This document shows, piece by piece, positions 4,491 through 9,465 of a DNA stretch of 9,465 bases. The position numbers and the translations under genes are program-made. The DNA comes from Acidimicrobiaceae bacterium (GTDB taxonomy: Bacteria; Actinomycetota; Acidimicrobiia; Acidimicrobiales; Palsa-688), in assembly GCA_030838025.1 (NCBI GenBank), contig JAUTXM010000225.1, forward strand, positions 1 to 9,465, given 5' to 3'. The notes below the pieces were generated by a model, which saw only the letters and a list, made by a program, of their open reading frames with translations, had not been told where the DNA came from and did not search any database. Position 1 is the stretch's first letter, and each line of letters starts with the position of its first letter.

Positions 4491-7445
4491 TCAGCTGACG
4501 ATGAAGCCGACAACCTGGTAGCGGGAATAGCTGCCGTTGATCTCGGTGAACAAGGTGGCGTAGAGGATGCGGCCTTTGGGCAGGGCGGTGACGGTGTAGG
4601 AGCGCTGGAGGGCGGGGAGGGCGGCCGATTGCGTCAGGTCGGTGCCGTAGATCGTGGTGCCGACTACCAGGAGGTAGCCCTGGGCGGCGGGGATGGTGGC
4701 CCAGGTGAATGGCTGGGCGTTGTTGACATTGGTCTGGCCGTTTACCGGGTTGGTGAACGTGGCGTGTCCGACCGCGGCGGTGAAAGTTATGGCTTGGTAG
4801 CGCCAGGTGCCGGCGACATCGGTTAGCAGGGTGGCGTAGAGGGTTCGTCCGGCCGGTAAGTCGGGCATGGCCAACGACGACTGGCTGGGGGGTAGGACAC
4901 CTGAGTTGATCAGGTCGGTGCCGTGCAGGGTTGTGCCGACGGCCAGGACGTAAGCCTGGGCGGCGGATACACGATTCCAGGTGAATGGTTTGGTGGTGTC
5001 GATCTTGGCCAGGCCGTTGAGCGGGTTGGTGAAGGCGGCCTGATCGACGCCGACGGTGAAGGTGATGGCCTGGTAGCGCCAAGTGCCGGCGACCTCGGTT
5101 AGGAGTGTGGCGTAAAGCGTTCGACCCACCGGCAAGTCGGGCATGGGCAGCGACAGCTGCGCGGGCGACAGGAGAACGGAGTGCACTAGGTCGGTGCCGT
5201 TTACGGTGGTTCCGACCACCAGTAAATAGGCTTGAGCGCCGGTCACCCTCTTCCAGGTGAACGGCTTGAAGGTGTCGATCGTAGACTGGCCGTCGAGCGG
5301 GTAGGTGAAGGTGCCATGACCCGTGGCGGCGGTGAAGGTGATGGCCTGGTAGCTGGTCCAGGTACCGTTGAGGTTGGTGAACAAGGTGGCATAGAGGGTG
5401 TTGCCGGCGGGCAGGTCGGCGACGAAGAGCGACGACTGATTGACGGGCAGGACGCCCGAGTTGACCAGGTCGGACCCGTATTGGCCGGTACCGACGACCA
5501 GGTAGTAACCCTGGGCGGCGGCGACGGGCGTCCATGTGAACGGCATGGTGGTGTCGACGTTTGTTTGGCCGTCGTGAGGAATTGTGAACATGGCGTTCGG
5601 GGAGACGACGACCGCCTGCGACAGCTCGCCGCACATGGTGGGCAAGGTGGGCGGGTTCGTGGCGTCGCCGCTGTAGGAGGCGACGAAGTGGTAGGTGCCG
5701 GCCGCCGTGGGGATGAACGACGCCGACGTGTAGTCGCCGTTGCCGGTCACGGGCGTGGTGGAGGTCAAGACCGGGGCGCCGCTGCAGGTCGGATTGGCGG
5801 GCCCGAACAGGGCGAAGATGATGGTCCCCGTCGCGTTCACCCCCCCGGCCAGCGTTGCGCGGTCGGAGATGGCGCCGCCCATCGGGATCGGCGCTGATGC
5901 CTGGGCCACGAGACTTGTGGTCGGTCCCACGATCGGCGTCTGGCGTAGTACGACCAGACCGCCGGCGCTGCCGACCACGATGTCGGGGAGCCCATCGCGG
6001 TTGATGTCGCCGACGTCGAGCCCGGACGAGGCGTCGAAGTACTGGCGGCCCATGTAGTACAGCTGCTCGGTGGTGAAGGTGTTGTCGGGTTGTTGAAGGT
6101 AGACACCGGCGTAGTCCCACCCCCCATGGGCGACTACGAGGTCAAGGCGGCCATCGCCGTTCACGTCGACCGCTTTCATCATGTCTGCAAGGTCGAGGCT
6201 GGGCAGTGTTGTGGCGGGTCCAAACGTGCCGGCAGGCGTCTGGTAGAACACGTGCACGGCTGAACCGGGATTGTTGCTGCTGTTGGTGGCCGCGGCATCG
6301 ACGCGCCCGTCGCCGTTGAAGTCGCCCAGGGCGAGCCCCTGTCCACCGTCATTCGGCCACGGAATCGGGTAATCGGCTGGGGGGCCGAACGTGCCGTCAC
6401 GGTGACCCGGGCGCACCTCGACCGAGATGACGTTGTGCCCGACAATGTCCCCTATCCCGTCGCCGGTGACATCGCCGATCTGGAACTGGTGATACGGCCA
6501 GGCGTCGGTGGAAACCGTGTCCGGGGGGCCGAACTGGCCTCCGCCGACGCCGAGCATCGTCCGCAACCCCGAGGTGCCGTCGGTGTCGACCACCAGGTCG
6601 GGTATCCCGTCGAAATTGATGTCCGCGACGATGATCTGATACGCCTGCAAGCCGGCGAGGAGCCGAGGGGGGAGGAGGCCGCCCGCGTGCTGTTCGAAGA
6701 AATCGATGCCGTTGCTGCTGCCCACCAGCAGGTCGGTCAAGCCGTCGCCATTGATATCCGCGGCCACTGCCGACACGACAGCCGAACTGCCGGTGTGCGC
6801 AGTGAACCGCTGCGGTTCGGCCAAGGCGCCGGTCGGGGTCTGCACGAGCAGAGCGACGGTGTCGGACGTGAACAGCGCAGGGGCCGCCACGGCCACGTCG
6901 GCCCTGCCGTCGCCGGTGAAGTCGGCGACCACGACGGCATCTGCGCCTACCGGATAGTAACTGGGGCCGGCGAAACTGGGTCTGGCCACCGTCGTAACGG
7001 CTCGGCGGGGTGGCCCAGGGGCGACGGTGGTCGGGGTCGGCTCGGTGATGGACCGCATGTTCGGATTTGCCGTCGGGGCTGCCAGTGCGGGACGGACCAG
7101 CGGTGGGCTGGCCGCCACTTGGGTCGTCACCGAGGCGGCCGGTGCAATGGTGAGCGCCGTCGTGGTTTTAGTGGACGCCCGGGTGAGAGTGGCAACCGTC
7201 GAGGCCCGCCCGATTGTGCGCACGGGCTTGTCGCCGAAGGAGCCCGGTGAGGCGTGGGCGACTGCCCCGCTTGCGACGGCCCCGCTTGTGACTGCCCCGC
7301 TTGCGACGGCCTCGCTTGTGACTGCCCCGCTTGTGACTGCCCCGCTTGTGGCTGCCAGTCCGGCTGCGAGCAGTAACGCCACGGCTGGCGCCAGGATTAT
7401 CGCCGTGATTCGCGACCTGACCTTGCCGTGCCGCTCGACCAGCAT
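4491..7445 (-). CDS. Secreted FG-GAP/VCBS beta-propeller protein with Ig-like domain and four C-terminal repeats
   Basis: A 984-residue exported protein. Residues 1-32 are a signal peptide (basic MLVERHGKVRSR, then IILAPAVALLLAAGLAA). Residues 33-62 are six TSGAV-type 5-residue repeats, and about 65-165 is a Thr/Ala/Pro-rich stalk. Residues 166-505 hold seven FG-GAP/VCBS units with calcium-type loops (DxxGDGxxD and variants) starting at D175, D230, D275, D325, D375, D427 and D480, enough for one seven-bladed integrin-like propeller. Residues 508-617 form an Ig-like domain with the protein's only two cysteines, C554 and C605, a likely disulfide. Four FnIII-like repeats of about 92 residues follow (from 618, 710, 802 and 894). 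No sortase motif or C-terminal anchor is seen. The ATG at 7445 is chosen for its signal peptide and the GGAGG eight bases upstream; the frame is open to 7562. A role in surface adhesion or carbohydrate/protein binding is likely; the ligand is unknown. Confidence 0.9.
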   Translation of the reverse strand: MLVERHGKVRSRITAIILAPAVALLLAAGLAATSGAVTSGAVTSEAVASGAVTSGAVASGAVAHASPGSFGDKPVRTIGRASTVATLTRASTKTTTALTIAPAASVTTQVAASPPLVRPALAAPTANPNMRSITEPTPTTVAPGPPRRAVTTVARPSFAGPSYYPVGADAVVVADFTGDGRADVAVAAPALFTSDTVALLVQTPTGALAEPQRFTAHTGSSAVVSAVAADINGDGLTDLLVGSSNGIDFFEQHAGGLLPPRLLAGLQAYQIIVADINFDGIPDLVVDTDGTSGLRTMLGVGGGQFGPPDTVSTDAWPYHQFQIGDVTGDGIGDIVGHNVISVEVRPGHRDGTFGPPADYPIPWPNDGGQGLALGDFNGDGRVDAAATNSSNNPGSAVHVFYQTPAGTFGPATTLPSLDLADMMKAVDVNGDGRLDLVVAHGGWDYAGVYLQQPDNTFTTEQLYYMGRQYFDASSGLDVGDINRDGLPDIVVGSAGGLVVLRQTPIVGPTTSLVAQASAPIPMGGAISDRATLAGGVNATGTIIFALFGPANPTCSGAPVLTSTTPVTGNGDYTSASFIPTAAGTYHFVASYSGDATNPPTLPTMCGELSQAVVVSPNAMFTIPHDGQTNVDTTMPFTWTPVAAAQGYYLVVGTGQYGSDLVNSGVLPVNQSSLFVADLPAGNTLYATLFTNLNGTWTSYQAITFTAATGHGTFTYPLDGQSTIDTFKPFTWKRVTGAQAYLLVVGTTVNGTDLVHSVLLSPAQLSLPMPDLPVGRTLYATLLTEVAGTWRYQAITFTVGVDQAAFTNPLNGLAKIDTTKPFTWNRVSAAQAYVLAVGTTLHGTDLINSGVLPPSQSSLAMPDLPAGRTLYATLLTDVAGTWRYQAITFTAAVGHATFTNPVNGQTNVNNAQPFTWATIPAAQGYLLVVGTTIYGTDLTQSAALPALQRSYTVTALPKGRILYATLFTEINGSYSRYQVVGFIVS
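4494..5594 (-). repeat. Four tandem ~276-bp repeats encoding 92-residue domains
   Basis: Units are 5319-5594, 5043-5318, 4767-5042 and 4494-4766 (the last is 91 codons). Each encodes the pattern FTxPxxG, PFTWxxVxxAQxYxLxVGT, GxDL, LPxGxxLYATLxT, NGTWxxYQAITFT. The two middle units are the most alike, suggesting recent internal duplication. The pattern resembles the FnIII/Ig-like repeats of bacterial surface proteins. Confidence 0.85.
7261..7350 (-). repeat. Six 15-bp tandem repeats after the signal peptide
   Basis: Six consecutive 15-mers of the form ACTGCCCCGCTTGTG (+ strand) with few substitutions; units 1-2 and 3-4 also repeat as a 30-bp pair. They encode (T/A)S(G/E)AV repeats right after the signal peptide of the large secreted protein. 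The array is in frame, so copy-number change alters linker length only. Confidence 0.9.
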
Positions 7446-7704
7446 GGTCGTGTCCTCCGCGTTCGAACTCTCGAAGCGGAGCCCCAAGACTGGCGTTCGT
7501 ACCTCTGTCGGCGGCATTGAGCCTTGGCTTGAAGGAAATCTCGGGGGATGCCTGCGTAACAACCTCGTCGAGCTGGTCGTTGAAGTGCCGGTCGGGGAAG
7601 GGCCCAGTCGGGATCAGCGCCTTCACCCCCAGGGAGCCGAGCCGACAACCCCCGCATTCGACACATTTCTGCTCTGACAGCCGGTCCGGTCCGCCGGCCG
7701 GCCG
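7446..7704. other. Upstream region of the secreted-protein gene, no gene assigned
   Basis: It holds the ribosome binding site of the secreted-protein gene (GGAGG, near 7453-7457) and presumably its promoter, which I cannot place. Both strands stay open with GC-rich third positions across 7530-7680, but no start with a ribosome binding site and no recognisable protein is seen. A GGCCGGCCGGCC-type palindromic run lies near 7692-7704, just before the tRNA-like repeat. Confidence 0.4.
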
Positions 7705-7730
7705 GTGGGCGCGGAGGGAGTCGAACCCTC
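7705..7730 (-). other. tRNA 3'-end fragment, probable attachment site (att)
   Basis: Read on the minus strand, 7714-7730 forms a perfect T arm: GAGGG stem, TTCGACT loop, CCCTC stem. The acceptor 3' strand CGCGCCC (7707-7713) and discriminator A (7706) follow; CCA is not encoded. No matching 5' acceptor strand, D arm or anticodon arm lies to the right, so only the 3' end of a tRNA is present, as left behind when an element integrates at a tRNA gene. The first 20 bases repeat at 3897-3916. An integrase gene begins about 270 bp further on. The isoacceptor cannot be told from the fragment. Confidence 0.75.
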
Positions 7731-7753
7731 ATGGCCACCCTCGTGCCGGTCCT

Positions 7754-7818
7754 GGTCAGAAGGTATATCCGCAGGTCAGAGCCGCTTTTGTGCTGACCGC
7801 TCGTGACCGCTGATGACC
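7754..7818. promoter_or_regulatory. GGTCA/TGACC motifs in 10-bp register, possible recombinase arm sites
   Basis: GGTCA occurs at 7754-7758 and 7774-7778, and its reverse complement TGACC at 7794-7798, 7804-7808 and 7814-7818. Start-to-start spacings are 20, 20, 10 and 10 bases, putting all five on one helical face. Their place between the tRNA-end core and the integrase gene fits arm-type integrase or excisionase binding sites. Confidence 0.5.
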
Positions 7819-7836
7819 CTAGAAGACCCCAGTTTC

Positions 7837-7866
7837 GTGGCCCACTGTGGCCCACGCGTGGCCCAC
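7837..7866 (+). promoter_or_regulatory. Three GTGGCCCAC direct repeats upstream of the integrase
   Basis: Perfect 9-mers at 7837-7845, 7847-7855 and 7858-7866, spaced 10 and 11 bases. A -10-like TAGACT lies at 7875-7880, so the third copy falls near the -35 position of a possible int promoter. They could be operator sites or further recombinase arm sites. Confidence 0.5.
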
Positions 7867-7912
7867 GGCGTGCATAGACTTGCCGGAGGGTCACGTTTCC
7901 CGAGGTGTGCAG

Positions 7913-7999
7913 ATGACAGCGCAGAGCATGTTGCCGGTGGCGAGGTGGCACGAGTTCGCCGTGCCCGATGTGTCGTCGGGCCCGTTGAGGAGGAGCTGA
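7913..7999 (+). CDS. 28-codon leader ORF before the integrase
   Basis: The ATG at 7913 has a weak GAGG about seven bases upstream. The ORF encodes 28 residues starting MTAQSMLPVARWHEF and ends with TGA at 7997-7999, three bases before the integrase ATG. The integrase ribosome binding site lies inside its last codons, an arrangement that allows translational coupling. The peptide is unlike any family I know and is shorter than a normal excisionase. It could be a leader peptide, an excisionase remnant or a chance ORF. Confidence 0.3.
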   Translation: MTAQSMLPVARWHEFAVPDVSSGPLRRS

Positions 8000-8002
8000 C
8001 GG

Positions 8003-9193
8003 ATGGGATCCATCCGCAAGCGACGGAGGCAGCTCGGCGACGGCACCCTCGGACCGGTGCACTGGCAGGCCAGGTACCGCGATGCCAACGGCCGATCCCG
8101 ATCCCAGAGCTTCGACCGCCGGATAGACGCCGAGCGCTTCCTGGAACGAAACGGCGCCGACCTCCAGCGCGGGGAGTGGGTCGACCCGCGACTGCGACGA
8201 AGCCTGTTCTCGGACTGGGCTGATGAATGGTGGGCAACGACGGTGCGACTGCGGCCGAACACACGGCGCGGGTACTGGCTACTCCTTCAGAACCATGTCC
8301 TGCCCTGCTTCGGCGAGCGCACCATCGCCGCCATCGACTGGATGGACGTCGAGCGGTTCATCGCCGATCGTCTGAAAACTGGCCATGGGTCAAAGCATGT
8401 CCGGGAGATGGTGACCGTGGTGTCACTGATCATGAAGTGCGCCATCAAGTCCAACGCCCGAAAGGACAACCCGGCCGCGGGCCATGAACTGAGGGTCCCC
8501 CGTCAGCGGGTGCGCCAAGCGGCCATGCTGACCATGGAACAGGTCGCCCGGCTGGTCGCCTGCACCCTTGAGCCATATCGACCAGCGATCTGGCTTCTGG
8601 TGTTCACGGGCCTGCGACCCGCGGAGCTGTGCGGGCTTCGAGTCGGTGATGTCGACCTCATTCGTGGCGTCGTCCACGTCAGCGGAACACGGTCGCCCGT
8701 CCCCGCATACGACGGAGGTGTCCGCGAGCACGTCGATGGGCTCACCAAGTCCGAAGCCAGTCAGCGGAGCATCCCGATCCCGTCCTGGCTGTGCCTAGAC
8801 CTGGCGGCCATGCTGGCCACCCGCGGTACTCCACTACCAAAGGACGCACATCTCTTCGTCAACAAAGATGGCCACCCGCTCAACCGCGACACCTTCCGTG
8901 CCCGAATCGTTCGTCCGGCACTCCGCGCCGCTGGTCTGCCCGACGACTTCCGCACCTACGACTTCAGGCACACCCATGCCAGCCTCCTCATCGATGATGG
9001 CGCCAATGTCCTGGCTCTGGCCGAGCGGATGGGCCACACAGACCCGGCCATCACCCTGCGAACCTACGGCCACCTCTTCGAGGGCGTGCAGGAACAACTC
9101 ACGGAGCGCCTTGATCAACGCCGAAGGGGGCTCGCCGAGGCACCTCCCGGTACGAGTGGGATCGTCGGGATCAACCGCCGTCGTCCCGGATAG
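8003..9193 (+). CDS. Tyrosine recombinase (phage-type integrase)
   Basis: A 396-residue site-specific integrase. Residues 1-62 form an AP2-like arm-binding domain (GSIRKRRRQ, WQARYRDANGRSRSQSFDRRIDAERFL), 66-160 the SAM-like core-binding domain, and 175-380 the catalytic domain. Catalytic positions are R205 (FTGLRPAEL), K249 (TKSEASQRSIPIP), R322 (FRHTHAS), H345 (ERMGHTDP) and the nucleophile Y355 (TLRTYGHL). The His usually found three residues before the second Arg is Tyr here (Y319). Length and architecture are normal for actinobacterial prophage or integrative-element integrases, so the gene looks intact. The ATG at 8003 has AGGAGGAG seven bases upstream. It sits next to a tRNA 3'-end fragment and phased repeats, as the int gene at one end of an element that would extend to the right. 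It should catalyse integration at a tRNA gene; excision would need an Xis not seen here. Confidence 0.95.
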   Translation: MGSIRKRRRQLGDGTLGPVHWQARYRDANGRSRSQSFDRRIDAERFLERNGADLQRGEWVDPRLRRSLFSDWADEWWATTVRLRPNTRRGYWLLLQNHVLPCFGERTIAAIDWMDVERFIADRLKTGHGSKHVREMVTVVSLIMKCAIKSNARKDNPAAGHELRVPRQRVRQAAMLTMEQVARLVACTLEPYRPAIWLLVFTGLRPAELCGLRVGDVDLIRGVVHVSGTRSPVPAYDGGVREHVDGLTKSEASQRSIPIPSWLCLDLAAMLATRGTPLPKDAHLFVNKDGHPLNRDTFRARIVRPALRAAGLPDDFRTYDFRHTHASLLIDDGANVLALAERMGHTDPAITLRTYGHLFEGVQEQLTERLDQRRRGLAEAPPGTSGIVGINRRRPG

Positions 9194-9465
9194 TTCTCTC
9201 GGAGGCACCGCCCCGAGCTCTGACGAGCACGAAGACACAAGCTGACGAAGACCTCGCTCCAGACGCGACCCAAGTGGAGGCGGTGAGGTGGTGCCTTCGC
9301 CGGCTGCCACCTTGGGGGCCCATGAGCGTCGGCCGGCCGCCGAACCGAAGGGGATCGCCCCGGTGGCTCTGCAACTGTGCTCCGGCACTATTGGCCTGTC
9401 GAGGGACCGAAGTACGTTGCAGCGAATACACCCCACCGCCGATCGCCTGCCCTCTTCGGAACCAC
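9194..9465. other. Non-coding region downstream of the integrase
   Basis: 272 bases to the window edge. Apart from the hairpin at 9286-9312, I see no gene with a start signal, no tRNA and no repeat of the attachment core. Confidence 0.5.
9286..9312 (+). terminator. Possible hairpin terminator after the integrase
   Basis: AGGTGG (9286-9291) pairs with CCACCT (9307-9312), with an inner GCC/GGC pairing around a TTCGCC loop. It lies 92 bases after the integrase stop and has no T-run, so terminator function is tentative. Confidence 0.35.

Noticed and set aside
4378..6120. A 580-codon open frame on the same strand as the FG-GAP gene
   Set aside because: Its translation is a low-complexity Arg/His/Pro-rich sequence, as expected for an out-of-frame reading of GC-rich DNA. 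The FG-GAP frame has clear domains across the same bases.
7168..7626. Minus-strand open frame with a plausible-looking start (VKALIPTGPFPDRHFNDQLDEVV) upstream of the FG-GAP gene
   Set aside because: No ribosome binding site or known family, and two thirds of it overlaps the signal-peptide and repeat region of the FG-GAP gene in another frame. It may hold a decayed gene fragment but cannot be supported.
7705..7790. A complete tRNA gene on the minus strand
   Set aside because: The T arm and acceptor 3' strand are present, but no anticodon arm, D arm or matching 5' acceptor (GGGCGCG) follows to the right.
7517..7813. Plus-strand open frame containing WARRESNPHGHPR
   Set aside because: This peptide is the typical spurious translation of an antisense tRNA 3' end. 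It supports the tRNA-fragment call rather than a protein. The frame across 3897-3916 gives WARREST for the same reason.
8834..9436. A 200-codon minus-strand open frame over the integrase 3' end
   Set aside because: It is antisense to the catalytic domain of a clear tyrosine recombinase and has no recognisable motifs or ribosome binding site.

Overview
The window is high-GC DNA whose coding regions prefer G or C at the third codon position. Good Shine-Dalgarno sequences and several TTG/GTG starts fit a high-GC actinobacterium. The left-edge gene uses an in-frame TGA where formate dehydrogenases carry selenocysteine, so the host probably has the Sec machinery. I cannot name the genus.

Left block (1-1288, all minus strand; transcription runs toward the left edge): a CsbD-like stress protein, a ChaB-domain protein with a C-terminal Rho-N-like helical domain, and the 5' part of a molybdenum/Fe-S formate dehydrogenase alpha subunit. 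The last two are almost contiguous (TGA, two bases, TTG), so the three look like one unit. A hairpin at 1406-1422 separates this block from the next.

Second block (1422-3843, all minus): a gene with a C-terminal diadenylate cyclase (DAC) domain, then a stand-alone OLD-type TOPRIM protein, then a DJ-1/PfpI (isonitrile-hydratase-like) protein. Spacing is tight, so they look co-transcribed. A possible c-di-AMP synthase next to a TOPRIM nuclease-like protein is the best candidate here for an unfamiliar functional module, but the functional link is inference.

Third block (about 3897-7704): a small two-helix membrane protein (+) converges on a large secreted protein (-). The secreted protein has a signal peptide, a 15-bp/5-residue tandem repeat, a seven-repeat FG-GAP/VCBS propeller, an Ig-like domain and four 92-residue C-terminal repeats. 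The block is bracketed by a 20-bp direct repeat (3897-3916 and 7705-7724) that resembles the 3' end of a tRNA gene, suggesting an inserted segment.

Right block (7705 to the end): the better tRNA 3'-end copy (acceptor strand plus intact T arm) is followed by GGTCA/TGACC motifs all in 10-bp register, then three GTGGCCCAC repeats, a 28-codon leader ORF and a tyrosine recombinase (+). This is the expected layout of the int end of a tRNA-targeting integrative element that continues past the right edge. No rRNA, complete tRNA or CRISPR array was seen.
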